64,000 bases of DNA, taken from assembly GCA_963931865.1 (NCBI GenBank), contig OZ007510.1, positions 13,912,471 to 13,976,470 of the forward strand, given 5' to 3'. The stretch is from Axinella damicornis (lineage: Eukaryota; Porifera; Demospongiae; Axinellida; Axinellidae). Under the pieces are notes generated by a model. It was given only the letters and a program-made list of their open reading frames with translations, was not told where the DNA came from and did not search any database. Below, piece by piece: positions 44,411-56,689 of the stretch. Within the stretch, counting starts at the first letter, position 1. Every line of letters starts with the position of its first letter. The translations under genes were made by a program, and so were the position numbers.

Positions 44411-44710
44411 TTAGACCCCGTTTACACTGGCATCCGAAAGCGTGCCGGCACGGGTCAGCACGCTTCGATTTGTCGGTGTAAACACAAATGAACCGTGCCG
44501 AACCGTGCTGGCACGGCACGGTTGAGAGTGCCGTGCCAGCACGGTTAACGCGGAATAGCGCGCGCCGCGTTACGTGGCGGCATTGACAATTTACATGGCC
44601 GGCCGTGGCACGATTGCGCATTGCGTGCGGTGTGAACGGTGCCCAGCACGATTGTAGCGCGCCGTGCCGTGCCGTACTACACAACCGCGCCCGGTGTAAA
44701 CACAATCTTA
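44411..44710. mobile_element. GC-rich inverted-repeat element (about 300 bp)
   Basis: Left end TTAGACCCCGTTTACACTGG and right end CCGGTGTAAACACAATCTTA are imperfect inverted repeats. The interior contains many GTGCCGGCACGG palindromes. No coding capacity. 44740-45240 has another palindromic CGCGCATGCGCG start, a GTCT microsatellite (44793-44823) and repeated ACAGT/TTTCCTA motifs, probably another decayed repeat. Confidence 0.6.
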
Positions 44711-45278
44711 CTAGGGATGGGCACATTACTCTTGAAACCACCCATTATTACCCCGTGCGCGCATGCGCGAAGCGGGGTTAAGCAATCGTTTCGTCTGTCA
44801 GTCTGTCTGTCGTCTGTCTGTCATAAACCATCGAAAGGGAGTCAAACAATAGCAAATAGCAAAACAATGCTAAACAATGTGTACCTGACTGATGTCAAAG
44901 GCGCTTCATTTTGCTGTATTTCGGCTGTTTCCTACTTTTCATAACTATTCACAACATTGGCTCCACCTCTTCGTGACCTCAGAGTCCCATCAAGAACAGG
45001 ACACATAGTGCATTTCGAAACTTCATGCTTCAAGATGACCGCTAGGAAACAGTACTTTCCCACGATTTATGTACTTCACAGACTTTGTGACTACTGTTTT
45101 TTCCCAGCTATTTCCTATTATTCGTAACATTTGGCCCCACCTCTTCAGCTTCACAATATGCACGTTGTTGTTAATATACGGTAAGCAGTCACTCCCACAC
45201 CTTGGATAGGATATGGCCATACACGACACAGTATACGACGATCAATACCAGTGCAGTGGACGTGGTGTAAGGGGAGGG

Positions 45279-45323
45279 TAGTTCGTTCCCAGACCGTGCG
45301 GCCTGGGCCTGGGAACGAGGCTA
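45279..45323. mobile_element. 45-bp TAGYCT-family hairpin
   Basis: TAGTTCGTTCCCAGACCG ... GGCCTGGGAACGAGGCTA. Target duplication not clear. Confidence 0.6.
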
Positions 45324-45349
45324 GAGGAGAGAGTCACAGCTCACCTGCT

Positions 45350-45836
45350 TCTCATCTTGGGCTACTTTGGACAACTTCAGCAGAATTTCTCATGGCAGGC
45401 ATGAACTGGGGGAGGGAAGGTCACGTTAGGGCAGGGGCAGCACAAATGTCACCTCAACCATTACTAGGAGCGTCCTCGTCGATCTGAGCCTTCTTGTCCT
45501 CCTCCCCCTCTACTCCTCCTTGTCCTTCGCCTCCAGCAACTTCTGTCTGGCCTCCACCTGAACCAGCGTGAACACAACCCAGTACACTCGATCCATCATT
45601 ACGTACTGAGTATCTGTTTATCCATCTATCTGTCTGTCTGTCTGTCTATCTGTCCACCTAACCATTTGCTGCCCTTCTGTCCTGAGAGAGTCTTACCAGT
45701 TCTCTTCTCATGGCCTTGGCTGCCTTGAGTCCTGGGGTTAGCTTCAGCTGACCAGGCAATGTCACTGAAGAATGAAATTTGATTGGCCATGGGCTAGTCT
45801 CCTCCGGGGACATCACACATGCATTATGACAGAGCC

Positions 45837-45871
<35 letters not shown>

Positions 45872-48266
45872 ACACACACATGCAGTTTGCATACTCTCTG
45901 GGGTGAGCTCCTCCCTGATATCCTGAGAGTGCCAAATGAGGGCCGCAAACACAGCATTGACTGCCCGGTCCACCGCCGTAGAAAGGACCCATGTTGGCGA
46001 TACGACAGCTGTGTAGGTTGGGAAATGTCACTCACACTATAACATAGATGGTTTCAACCAATCACAAGGCTGTACTGATCCAATGATGAACTCATTAATG
46101 GTCAGCTATGTCTTGGCAGTAAGGGTGCCATGTAGCCTCGTACCCAGGCCCCACCCGGGCAGGGCGGGGCCTGGGTACGAGGCTAGGGTGCATGCAGTGC
46201 TCACATTAAGGGGCAGCCTTGCCCTCGCCGCTGTGTGCCAGATCTTGCAGTACGACGTTGAGAGCCGAGTCCGCAGGACTGGCGGCCTGAAGATCAGAAC
46301 ACCACAGGAACAGGACATTTCAGTGTAAACTCACCCCACGTGCTAGGAGGCTCAATTATTGACTACCTCAGACCGACTCCGCATAATAATGAGTGACATA
46401 ACATACGTATGCTCCAGAGAGAGATCGTGTGAGTTTGCCAACCATGTACCCGCCCCTGAAGAGCGTCGTCCAGAAGCTGCTGTGTATGAGGCTCTGCTCC
46501 TCCTTCTGTGCCTCTGACGTGGGAGGGCTTACGTAGTGATGGGGGAAAGGGAAATCCACCTTTGGTCATGTGGTGCAGTCAATGACATGTGATGTGGTCA
46601 TGTGATGGTGTGGTCATGTGATGGGGTCATGTAATGCAGTCATGTGATGTGGTCATGTGATGCGGTCATGTGATGTGGTCATGTGATGCGGTCATGTGAT
46701 GTGGTCATGTGATGCACATGTGCTCACCGGTCTTGGTGCTAAGGGTGGCACTGCAGAATAGGCCCAGAAGTTTGGCCAGAGAAAGCTGAAGGTCAAACCA
46801 AGTGCAGTGAGGGACTTTCCCACTGCCTTCAGCTGCAATATGACAAGAGCACAGCATGCATACCGAGTGCCTCTAGCGGGACAATCATTGCACAGACAGG
46901 AGGAGGCTTACTGTGAACTTGTATCCCCACTCGTTGTTGCTGCCGTCGGAGTGGAAGGTTAAGTGGAGCTAAACTCAGCAGTCTGAGGCAGGAGCACAAT
47001 ATACTATCACACATATCCAGGCTACTGGCTCCAGCTATAATAATCAGGCACTCACTCTGGCCCAGCGGGTAGAGCCGACTGTGTCATCAAAGTTTTGCTT
47101 GTTGCCGTTGGAGTCTGTGAACTCAAGGTAGTCATACCTGTAGCAATGGAGGGGATATGGGGAGGGGATGGGGGAGGTGGGAGAGAAGGGGAGTGGCAGA
47201 TAGGAGATGGGGGAGGTAGGAGAGGAGGGGAGTGGCATATAGGAGATGGGGGAGGTGAGAGAGGGGGGGAGTGGCAGATAGGAGATGGGGAGGTGGGAGA
47301 GGAGGGGGATGAGATGGGGGAGGTGGGAGGGGGGGGGAGGAGGGGAGTGCCAGATAGGAGATGGAGGAGGTCGGAGAGGAGCAGAGTGGCAGATAGGAGA
47401 TGGGGGAGGTGGGAGAGGAGGGGAGTGGCGGATAGGAGATGGGGGAGGTGAGGGGGGGGGTGGCAGATAGGAGATGGGGAGGTGGGGGGTGGTAGATAGG
47501 AGATGGGGGAGGTGGGAGAGGAGGGGAGTGGCAGATAGGAGATGGGGGGGGGGGGGGGGGGGGGGGTAGGAGAGAAGGGGAGTGGCAGATAGGAGATGGG
47601 GGAGGTGGGAGAGGAGGGGAGTGGCAGATAGGAGGTGGGGGAGGTGGGAGAGGCTCAAAGGGATGGCAAAGAAGGTGCTCACACTCACTGCACGATTGGT
47701 AATGATTGTGTGCATGCAGTTGTGTGCTCTGTTTGTGACTGTCAAATTCAATAATGAACCTTGTAGCTGAGGGACTAGGCCTGAGATAACTACGCCTCAA
47801 CTTTTAGCTATTATTCTATTCCTTAATTCTTTCAAAACCCCAAACCCTTGCTATTATTCTCATATTACTCTCAACAAATAACTTTATAGTCAACGCTTGT
47901 CATACTGCAACATTAGGGAACATTCAACATAGTCTTGAGTGAGCAAAGATTGCACCTGAGGTGCCGGCAAATCAGAGTCCTCGGACAACACTGTCAACAA
48001 ATCAACTACAATATTGCTGCAAATGTCAGCCATTATTACAATGTGCAGCAAACCGGAAGTCAATTTGCACCACACCCCCTACTTCCACATGCAAATGCTT
48101 GCTATTATTCCCGAATATTATTCTCAATTCTTTACCTTTGCTACTATTCTCAAAATTATTCCGGCATAATTATCTCAAGCCTATGAGGGACACACAAATT
48201 CCTGTGTGTGTGAGGATGAGTGTGTGCATCCATGTGTGTGTGTGTGTGTGGATGAGTGTGTGCATC

Positions 48267-48312
<46 letters not shown>

Positions 48313-49073
48313 TGTGTGTGTGCAGGTGTGTGGGTGTGTGTGTATGTTAGTTAACACTGCTGGTCCCAGTAAGTCTACAGCATGGTACCCGGCAGACATA
48401 TTGCCCTGACCTCGTGTACGCGTGAGTTGTTCTCATAGTTGTGAGATGATTCTCGTGTCCACACACCCACCGTAGCCTCAGCATCCCCACTGACCTTTAG
48501 AACACTGGAGTCCAAGTGAATGCATGTAGTATACCATCACTGTTATCACTGTGTATTGTGTGTGAATGTACTAACCGCGAGGAACTCAGTCGGCACTTTG
48601 CTGGTGATGGATTTGAGGAGGCCTACGAGGGGCTGGAGGGAATTCATCAGCTTCACACAATCCACCTCCACCTCTGTCACTGTCCCAAGCAACACAAGCT
48701 GGCATGCGTGCGTGTACGTGTGTGTGAACATGTGTGAGTGTGTGTGTGGGAGTGTGAGAGAACATCAGCTGAATACTTCCAGCCACGCTCATGGAGGAGG
48801 GCATTAACTGGAAGAGGTCTCTCACCATTTCTGGCAGTGCTTTTTGCTAGCAGTGACTTTCCGAGTGCTGTCGGTAGGGTGTCCTGTTGGGTTACAAGTG
48901 TGGGGAGGAGGGACCGAGGAGGGGAGGGTGTGAGGGCGGGACCGTGGAGGGGAGGGTGTAAGGGAGGAACCGAAGAGACGAGGGTGTGAGGGAGGGACGA
49001 GGGGTTTTTTTTTGGGGGGGGGAGGGGGACGAGGAGGGTAGGATGTGAGGGGGGACCTAGGAGGGGAAGGTGT

Positions 49074-49107
<34 letters not shown>

Positions 49108-52100
49108 GAGGGTGTGAGAGGAGATTGAGGGCAGTCTGCAAGGCATTTGGGAGACCTACTGGTATTTGTTCCAGTGCATCGATCTCTCTCAGCAGAGTGG
49201 TACACATGGTGGAGAGAATGGAGACGTCTGGAAGTGAGAGAACACATCAACTGATTGGCCGCAGCTGTACTGTGATCATGCAAGGTGTGCTCACATTCCT
49301 TCAGGAGGGAGGCTGCGGTGCCCTTCACCTTCTCCCCATCCTCCTCTGATGTGATTTGCTGTCGGCACCACACAAACAAACTGGCCTGAAGGGCACACAG
49401 CAGCTTGAGGAGGTTGTCCGGCCGCGAGGAGCCGCTCCGGATGCAGCTCTGGGCCTGAAGGAGTGGGGGAGCATATGACAGTATACACTCGCCATCAATA
49501 CTGCCACAAGTCTAGATCTGGAAATGCGTAGTAGCTGTTGTGACATTGCCGGTCATGCACATACCTCTCGGGTGGCGACAGTCAGCATGGTGTTGAGGAT
49601 ACTGAGGGCTAGTGTCGTGTCCACCTCTGCACCCTGTGGGTGGGGCCTCTTTTCACCAGGATACAATGGACTTACAAACGTAAGCACTTCTTTTAATACA
49701 TAGATCCTATCATCTCCTGGGAGAAGGGAGGTGGAGAGGATGGGGGACGCTGACGTACCTCCTGTGGTTTCCGTGGCAGGCTGAGGAGGGAGTTACAGTC
49801 GGACTTGCTGAAGTATTGACAGAGTGCTTCAAACTTCAGCCACCAGGACCTGGGCTTGTTGTCCTCCTGCAGGGAGGGACGACAGAGAGAGAGCTAACCC
49901 AAACACACCAGACAGGGTAGGGTACACACGGGACAGGGTAGGGTACACATGGGACTAAGTCAGCTAATTGACAGCTGCACACAAAGCCCTCCCCCTCACC
50001 AGCAATGTTCCAATCATTTCAGCAGGTACTCCCTCCCTGCGTGCGCTGGCATCAGGGAAGAACATGACCACACCTTCAACCACAATGTCCTGGGCCAGAA
50101 GTTGGACAGCAGTCTCCACCCCCTCAGAGTCCAGGAGGCCACAGAGGTGGGACAAGATGGCCGAGGGGAGGGAGAGAGGGTCTGAGGAGGGCTGCTGTGG
50201 AGCTGCCTTGGCCAGCTTGATGAAGGGGAGGGACACCCACAGCATGTGCAGCCAGCGGAGGCTGGCGTAGTGTGAGCTGGGGTCAGGGCTGGTGGGAGGG
50301 AGGACGACAGCTGGAGTCAGATGGTACGGTAGCTTGCATTCTGTGCTTGCTGTTAGTGTGGGCAGTACTCACTTGAGTGTGAGGGGAATGTAGAGACTCC
50401 ATATCTTCTCCAGGCTCAGTGCTTCCACCGCCAGGTGTGGCTCCTACACAGAGGGGGAGGAAGGGGGGAGAGTCGGTGTAATTGTTTCAGCCAGCGGTGA
50501 AATATTGCTTGAGGGAGTATGACACATAGATTCACCAATGTGTGTTTGCATGTTGCCCCCATCCTCTCTTCTCTCACCCCTAACCCATCTCTCTCCCTGT
50601 CCCCTCTTCCCTGTAGCTCTACTATATGCACAGACTTGCTCAACAAACAGTAGCAGCAAGTACTCCATGCTAACAGTGTGAGAGGTGACAGGTGTTCATG
50701 CGTACAACAGTCTGAGAGGGGTCCATGGACGCAGCCTTCTTGTGTGCCTGCAATGTAGCAAGGTCTAGCAGCAGAGAGGCCAGGACGCTCAGCACACGCA
50801 TCAGGACAACGTCCCCATGCACTAATCCACCCCTGCTGGGAGGAAGTGGGGCCAGCCTGTCCTGTCGGACAGCATACACACATACACGTAAATAACATGT
50901 GTGTGTGTGTGTAGTCTCACCAGCTGGTGTAGGAAGGCATTGCTGCCCAGCTGCTCTGAAGAGCTCTTGTGTCCAAACAGCTTCACAGAATGTACGCCAA
51001 CGCGCTCCGCCTCCTTCCCACTGGGACCCAATAACTTCAGCAAAACATACTGAAACAGCATACAGGAAAATACACCTCTCAAGGGTGAGCAATTAACTGT
51101 GTACATATAGTCACAGCACATGTGGATATGGGCTGAAAGCATGTCAGTTATCAGTTACGTTGCTGGTGCACTTATTATGGTGCATGTGCATACTAGTGTA
51201 CACAAGCAGTGTATGTATGCATACTGTATAGCGGGAAAATTTGGCTGGCATTAAATTGGACATTTTAAAATTGGCGAATTTTAAGTTTGGCGATTTGATC
51301 CTCGACAAAAACAAGTGGCGTAACGGCTATGACATAGGCCTCAGCGCGAGGCGCAAGGCAGGGCAACAACGTGTGAACTGTATCGAGTGCGACCAGTTAG
51401 TTACCAGCTAGCCATGGAGACCATCACGTGGAGACCATCATGTGTCAGAGGCCATCACGTTTTCCATAGTTTGGAGCCCCACCGTCCTCGGCTTCGAGGT
51501 GTGATCGTCTTGGTGCATGTTGGGCTAGGGCCGTGGTTCCTTTCCCAGAGCACACCTCACACTCTCTTAGCGGCATGTAGTTCCTTCCCGGAGAGAGAAG
51601 AATCCCCGATGTCACATTCTCTGGGGATTTTCCCGCTATACGGTATATGTATACTAGTTGTATGGTGTACGTGTATGTCTGCGCTAACCTGACCAGTTCT
51701 GACCACGTCTGGAGTGAACTCTACTTCTCGGCTGGAGGGGGGGGGGGGGGGGACGGACATGGGCATCAGCCGTCATACTGCACTGGAAACATACGCAGCC
51801 TGGTGTACTTACGTTTCCTTGTCTGGTTCAAAGTATGCAATGGGAGCGTATTCATCCAAACTGTCACCATCTTCCCTACATGTAGTAGCGGAGACAGTAC
51901 TCAACACACACTCCGTTCTCAGCTAGTTTCCAGAGCATAGTCCTGGGACACGAACGGATACCTTTTCCTCTGCAAGGCTTCGTACTCATCTAGCCCCCAC
52001 ATGTTGTAGCGCTCCAGCTGCTCCATCAGTCCCTCCTCTGCGGGGTCACGGTCGACGAGGAAGACCAACCCTGCTCGTGCCCCCTGGTCTCCCAGCTGCA

Positions 52101-52196
52101 CCTTCACAAAACCTCTCATGAGCCTCACGAGCATCTTCCCTTCCTCACGCAACACCACATTCACAACGTTCTTCCATTGCTCACTGACGTAGCAGT
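45350..52196 (-). CDS. ZZEF1: ZZEF1, central exons
   Basis: ZZEF1 (about 2,960 residues in human) has an EF-hand, a DOC domain, CUB-like folds and two ZZ fingers. Exons, minus strand order: 51923-52196 (GARAGLVFLVDRD...LERYNMWGLDEYEALQ), 50921-51049 (GKEAERVGVHSVKLFG), 50715-50834, 50373-50443, 50001-50278 (VVMFFPDASARREG), 49759-49866 (ALCQYFSKSDCNSLLSLP), 49566-49634, 49299-49455 (LCALQASLFVWCRQQ), 49115-49232, 48826-48884, 48577-48688, about 48420-48505 (VWTRESSHNYENN), 47042-47160 (YDYLEFTDSNGNKQNF), 46917-46985 (FHSDGSNNEWGYKFT), 46731-46840 (WFDLQLSLAKLLG), 46400-46560, 46190-46275, 45895-46015 (VDRAVNAVFAAL), 45695-45768, 45475-45555. Order and motifs, above all the CUB-like YDYLEFTD/NEWGYKFT pair, match ZZEF1 from the post-DOC region to just beyond the CUB-like fold. 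The N-terminus and ZZ fingers lie outside or were not found. The 51923 exon runs to an in-frame TGA unless a GTGTCC donor at about 51951 is used. Confidence 0.9.
45838..45870 (+). repeat. Poly(C) run in a ZZEF1 intron
   Basis: About 32 C followed by AAACACACACATGCAG. Nearly the same arrangement (poly-C, then AAACACATACACACC) occurs at 56161-56204. Confidence 0.9.
46133..46185. mobile_element. 53-bp TAGYCT-family palindrome with TSD
   Basis: TAGCCTCGTACCCAGGCCCC ... GGGGCCTGGGTACGAGGCTA. Flanks GGGTGCCATG (46123-46132) and GGGTGCATG (46186-46194) are a 9-bp duplication with one extra C on the left. Lies in a ZZEF1 intron. Confidence 0.85.
46575..46718 (+). repeat. 13-bp minisatellite
   Basis: About ten units of GTCATGTGATGYG in a ZZEF1 intron. 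Confidence 0.9.
47148..47660 (+). repeat. About 38-bp minisatellite with poly(G)
   Basis: Units of GGCAGATAGGAGATGGGGGA plus GGTGGGAGAGGAGGGGAGT, about 13 copies, with a 22-bp G run at 47545-47567. Fills the ZZEF1 intron before the YDYLEFTD exon. Large Pro/Ser-rich ORFs on both strands are artefacts. Confidence 0.9.
48198..48346 (+). repeat. (GT)n-rich tract
   Basis: Imperfect GT repeat with GTGCATCCATGTGTGTG units in a ZZEF1 intron. Confidence 0.9.
48895..49112 (+). repeat. GGGA-rich minisatellite with poly(G)
   Basis: Units like GAGGGACCGAGGAGGGGAGG followed by a G run of about 33 bp (49074-49107), inside a ZZEF1 intron. Confidence 0.85.
51229..51638. mobile_element. 410-bp miniature element with TA duplication
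   Basis: Ends TAGCGGGAAAAT and ATTTTCCCGCTA are perfect inverted repeats, flanked by TA on both sides. Mariner-like footprint; no transposase. It occupies the ZZEF1 intron between the two most upstream exons in the window. Confidence 0.8.
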
Positions 52197-52316
52197 CTGC
52201 AGGGAGGTAAGGTGGCGCAACTAACGTGACATGTTCAGAAGAGAACAAGAGCAGGTATTGTACTAGGTGTGTCACTGCTGTTACCACTGACTGACTACCC
52301 CCATTTCAGGGTTTCA

Positions 52317-52320
52317 TGCA

Positions 52321-52351
<31 letters not shown>

Positions 52352-52382
52352 GGGGGAGCTTCCCCCCCCCCCCCCCCCCCCA
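52317..52382 (+). repeat. (GT)n and poly(C)
   Basis: GT repeat (52321-52350) followed by a C run (52364-52381). A CT repeat also lies at 52631-52652. Confidence 0.9.
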
Positions 52383-52914
52383 AAACAGATGCAGATCAAA
52401 CTAATTGATAACTAGGTGAAGAGACATGGCTGCAGAACAACCACAAACAGTTGTAATGGCAGCACACAACAACCAACATAAGCACGCCAGTCCGAGTGCT
52501 GAACCCCCAAAACTTTAATCCTGGATGAAACCCTGCATTTGATGCTGAAGTCAGACTTACTTGCACTGGAGTTGTTGATGTCATTGGTCAGCATGCACTC
52601 GGGCTAAATGACCTCCCCTTTTCTTCTATTCTCTCTCTCTCTCTCTCTCTCCCACCCCTCTCCCATGCTCTCAACATGCTCTCTGGAAATGCCATCATGC
52701 GGTGAAGAGGAATACCACCTAGTATGGAGGGGAAGAGAGATCTTGAGTTGGTTCCCCCCGAGTCCTCAAATTCTACTCGCAGGTGTGCTGTCACCATGGC
52801 AGGTGAAGGTGTGCTGCCTGTGGATCAAGCAGCTCCAGTTGCTTGGGACAAACAGTGTCATATCTGCACACCTGCATGGTGACCGAAGAATTAGCGTCAA
52901 CTGAACTGTTTTAT

Positions 52915-52990
52915 GCCATCATCCCTGCTTGTTTCTTACTTTTGCTGTTCTGCTATCCCTACATCTCCATACATTTTTAATGCTTTTCAC
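52915..52990 (+). mobile_element. Solo arm of the 3160-type hairpin element
   Basis: ATCATCCCTGCTTGTTTCTT ... CTATCCCTACATCTCCATACA resembles 3357-3430 with deletions. No partner arm follows. 52383-53058 otherwise shows no gene. Confidence 0.6.
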
Positions 52991-53058
52991 ACTTGTATGT
53001 ATGTGCAATGGGTCGATAGGCAGACAACTCTCCCAGGACACCGAGGTTGGATTGAGCC

Positions 53059-53102
53059 TAGTCTCGGTACCAGACCCTCGCACATGTCTGGTACCGAGAC
53101 TA
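53059..53102. mobile_element. 44-bp TAGTCTCGGTACCAGAC palindrome
   Basis: TAGTCTCGGTACCAGACCCT ... TGTCTGGTACCGAGACTA. TAGYCT-family ends; flanks do not match clearly. A related GC-rich hairpin (GACCCTCCACGCGCGCGCC) lies at 53601-53650. Confidence 0.8.
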
Positions 53103-54036
53103 GGTCAAGTCCTAACTACTGTATAGCATATGGAGGATACCATTCTGCCTAAAAAGTGCTTCCAAAAGAACGTAATTAGCTTACACCCGCATTCCACGCA
53201 AAGATTCACGAACCCTAGTCTGGAGTGACCAGACCCTCCTCCCCTTGCAAGTGTGGTAACCATCAAACTAGCACAACATGCAAGCGCAGCTTGCTCAGGC
53301 TGACCTCACAAGGCTGAAACAGTTTCATAGCTTGGAGGGCAAAGCATGGCCCGTCCTCCTTAATAGCTTACACACCCACTCACTCGTATTCCTTCCTCGA
53401 TCTTGTGGAGGGAGAAAGACATCAAGACTCCTGTCACCGCAATCAGCGCCACAGCTGCGTTAGCCATACTCCAGTATCGGGGTCAGAAGCAGCTTGCAAT
53501 TGGCAGCTCAGCAGAGCAGTACAGCTATACAGTTAGATCATGTAGATCTCGTTCAATATTCCACTATCGTTGATTTAGAGAGTGCGAAGGTGGGTGGAGT
53601 CTCAGACCCTCCACGCGCGCGCCCCAGATGGGGCGCGCGTGTGGAGGGTCGGGTTTTTGGCAGAGGGTGAAAGTAAACAAACTGACCACGATGGAAGGAG
53701 AGCCTTGCCGCCGTCTAGAGCCCTGAGGTGAGACCAAGCACCACCTGTTGTTGATTTGTTTATGGTGAAATTATTTTCAGACAACTCTGTTTACCCATAG
53801 ATAATTATACTCTGTGAGTAGTCAGTGCTGTGTTTATGGCTGTGACCAGGAGTCCAGGACACAAGCACATGCCTGTAGCTGTGTCACCTAGTCTTGTGAA
53901 CGGCCAGAAGAAACCCTTCTAAAGCTCGGCAAGGTATCAGTTGCCCCTTCAGTTTCTTTTGTCAGCTAAGTACTAAGCCGGGTATCTTGGGCTAGGAAGG
54001 AGACATGAAACTGGGATTTGCGCCATTGTGATCAGC

Positions 54037-54408
54037 TAGCCTCGTTCCCAGGCCCGCGCGCCGTTTCGGTTGCACGAAAGAACGCGGAGGGCCTGGTATG
54101 TTTCCTCACGTGCGTGACGTCGAGGGTAGAAAGGTGGTAGAAAGGACTTAATTGAACTGGGGCTCAGAACAGCAAGAAGAGCAAAGGTATGAGGTAACTT
54201 ACCACACGTATCTAGCTAGCGGGGGGCGACTGTCATACACACCAAGCATTGAACGTGTAGTTGGTTGAACAATACGCAAAACTTCGCTTTTTCGTTCTGA
54301 AAATTTTGGCCGCTTGACGATTATGTAATGCTCACGTGAGGAAACATACCAGGCCCTCCGCGTTCTTTCGTGCAACCGAAATGGCGCGCGGGCCTGGGAA
54401 CGAGGCTA
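54037..54408. mobile_element. 372-bp TAGYCT-family element, perfect 9-bp TSD
   Basis: Arms of about 75 bp (54037-54112 and 54334-54408) with TAGCCTCGTTCCCAGGCCCG at the left end and the complement at the right. GTGATCAGC flanks both sides (54028-54036, 54409-54417). The 220-bp interior has no ORF of note. It is the longest family member here with an exact duplication. Confidence 0.95.
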
Positions 54409-54417
54409 GTGATCAGC

Positions 54418-54885
54418 ATGAATTGAGAATTCCAATGATCGATGTCCATTTGGCTGTCGGTTCGATTTTAACCCAAAAACAGCCTTTGGTCCGACAGCGA
54501 TTTTGGCAAAAATTTGACCGACATAAAAAATCATTTAAGGACATTCATTTTTTGAAAGCTCTTTTTATGCTGACCATAATGGTACAATCCCCAGCTTCGT
54601 ATCTCATTCAAATACATGTACATACACGTTCTCTTCCTTGATTAGTGGCCACCCTCGAATAGTGAATCATGTGACTAGTAACTGTGGCGTTTGATTGCCG
54701 AAATATGCTACAGCAGTGCTTCCTGAATGCTGTAAAACACAACATTTCTGTGTTCACCATGGTGTGGTCTCAAGAGCCCATAATAATTCATTGCTCGAGA
54801 GACTACTTTAGACCCCGACATCATGCGTCTTATGCCCCACAACAGTGTAACACCATGAATGGCTTCTCTTCCACACAGGTTCTCC
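54418..54885. other. No gene recognised
   Basis: Unique DNA. A short stretch TTCTCCCGCAAGCGGAGCAG at 54880-54899 after an acceptor-like CCACACAG marks the start of the following minisatellite and could be a real exon edge (FSRKRSSSGE). Confidence 0.4.
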
Positions 54886-54887
54886 CG

Positions 54888-55590
54888 CAAGCGGAGCAGC
54901 AGTGGTGAGAGTGAGGAGGGAGGGTGCGTGAAGCGGAGCAGCAGTGGTGAGAGTGAGGAGGGAGGGTGCGTGAAACGGAGCAGCACAGTGATGAGAGTGA
55001 GGAGGGAGGGTGCGTGAAGCGGAGCAGCAGTGGTGAGAGTGAGGAGGGAGGGTGTGTGAAACGGAGCAGCAGTGGTGAGAGTGAGGAGGGAGGGTGCGTG
55101 AAGCGGAGCAGCAGTGGTGAGAGTGAGGAAGGAGGGTGCGTGAAGCGGAGCAGCACAGTGGTGAGAGTGAGGAGGGAGGGTGTGTGAAGCGGAGCAGCAG
55201 TGGTGAGAGTGAGGAGGGAGGGTGCGTGAAACGGAGCAGCAGTGGTGAGAGTGAGGAGGGAGGGTGCGTGAAGCGGAGCAGCAGTGGTGAGAGTGAGGAG
55301 GGAGGGTGCGTGAAGCGGAGCAGCACAGTGGTGAGAGTGAGGAGGGAGGGAGTGTGAAGCGGAGCAGCAGTGGTGAGAGTGAGGAGGGAGGGGTGCGTGA
55401 AGCGGAGCAGCACAGTGGTGAGAGTGAGGAGGGAGGGTGCGTGAAGTGGAGCAGCAGTGGTAAGAGTTAGGAAGGAGGGTGCGTGAAGCGGAAAAGCACA
55501 GTGATGAGAGTGAGGAGGGAAGGTGCATGAAGTGGAATAGCACAGTGGTGAGAGTGAGGAGGGAGGGTGCGTGAAGCGGAGCTGTGCAGG
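54888..55590 (+). repeat. 42-bp minisatellite, about 17 copies
   Basis: Unit GGAGCAGCAGTGGTGAGAGT plus GAGGAGGGAGGGTGCGTGAAGC. Being a multiple of three, runs of units stay open (SSSGESEEGGCVKR), but variant CACAGTGG units shift the frame, so no long ORF spans the array. The 201- and 237-codon minus-strand ORFs are products of the repeat. 55591-56160 shows no gene. Confidence 0.95.
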
Positions 55591-56159
55591 AGTTGTGAAG
55601 AAGAGAGAGGATTACCTGCAGTGAGACGAATATTTCATGGCTGTTGCATTCTTGTCAGCACAGCGCAGCAAGGACCCAAGCTCGCAAGTAAGGTGATTGG
55701 GTAGTTTAAGTCATGGAGGTATCGTACTTAGATTTGTGACTTGTCAGGTGTACGTAAGATTTGTTTCTTGTGAAACGAGATATGCTAAATTCTTGACATC
55801 ATTTCTCTGACAACTTAAGAGTTTATCTTTCTGGGATGGGCTCACGTGCGGTGCATGGAAAGCAAGGATGAATGATTACGGATCACGGACTACAATCAGA
55901 ATCGAAGTGGGTGGGAACATCAGTATATTTAATAGCAGTCTTAGCTTGTGGACACTGGGCTCGTGATGCATATTAAAACTTTTTGGATGAGTCGATTATC
56001 TTAACTTGTTCGTAAACATACACTTTTACCTAATCAGGTCAATCAGGCAGGGGTTGGCCGCAGAGCTTCTCTCGTCAGTAACAAGCTTCTGAACGAGAAT
56101 CCATAGGGTAGACTAACTGTGATGCACGAGCAAAGTCTTCTCATATCCCATCCCTCCAC

Positions 56160-56160
56160 T

Positions 56161-56190
<30 letters not shown>
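56160..56190 (+). repeat. Poly(C) run
   Basis: About 30 C followed by AAACACATACACACC, like 45838-45885. 56191-56680 shows no gene I can support. Confidence 0.9.
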
Positions 56191-56191
<1 letters not shown>

Positions 56192-56689
56192 ACACATACA
56201 CACCAGGTGGGTGCAAATGTTGTGAATCCGGAACGTAAGATAGTGGGCATTGGACACAACTGCATGCCCAACAGATGCAGCAATGATGAGTTGCCATGGA
56301 AACGAGAGGCCGAAGACCGGCTCGACACAAAGTACCCATATGGTAAATACTGTTTCACAGTGGGTATGGTCGTGTGACTTTTGATCGGCATTGAATATGC
56401 AGATTCGTTAGAGGATTTCGATAACCTTCGGACAGTGTGATTGCCTAACTCGACTTTGCACAATCCATGTATGCAACAGGTAAAGAATCAGTTGAGGCTA
56501 TTATCCCGTCATGTAACCCAGTGGGAGCAGAGCACAGAATGTCAATATGACTGGATTCCACCCTCCCCAAGTCTCGTTAGGAAATTAGCAGCTTCAACTC
56601 TCTTCTTGCAAATTAACAGCATTACTTAATGTTCGTTTCTCAGTGTTTAGCCCTAACTAGTTCCTCCCGGCTCTCCTGCAGGCAGAATC

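Noticed and set aside
47044..47800. 235- and 222-codon Pro/Ser-rich ORFs
   Set aside because: Except for the short YDYLEFTD exon at one end, they are the GGAGATGGGGGAGG intronic repeat.
54808..55543. 201- and 237-codon minus-strand ORFs
   Set aside because: Products of the 42-bp minisatellite, open in several frames at once, with no domain.
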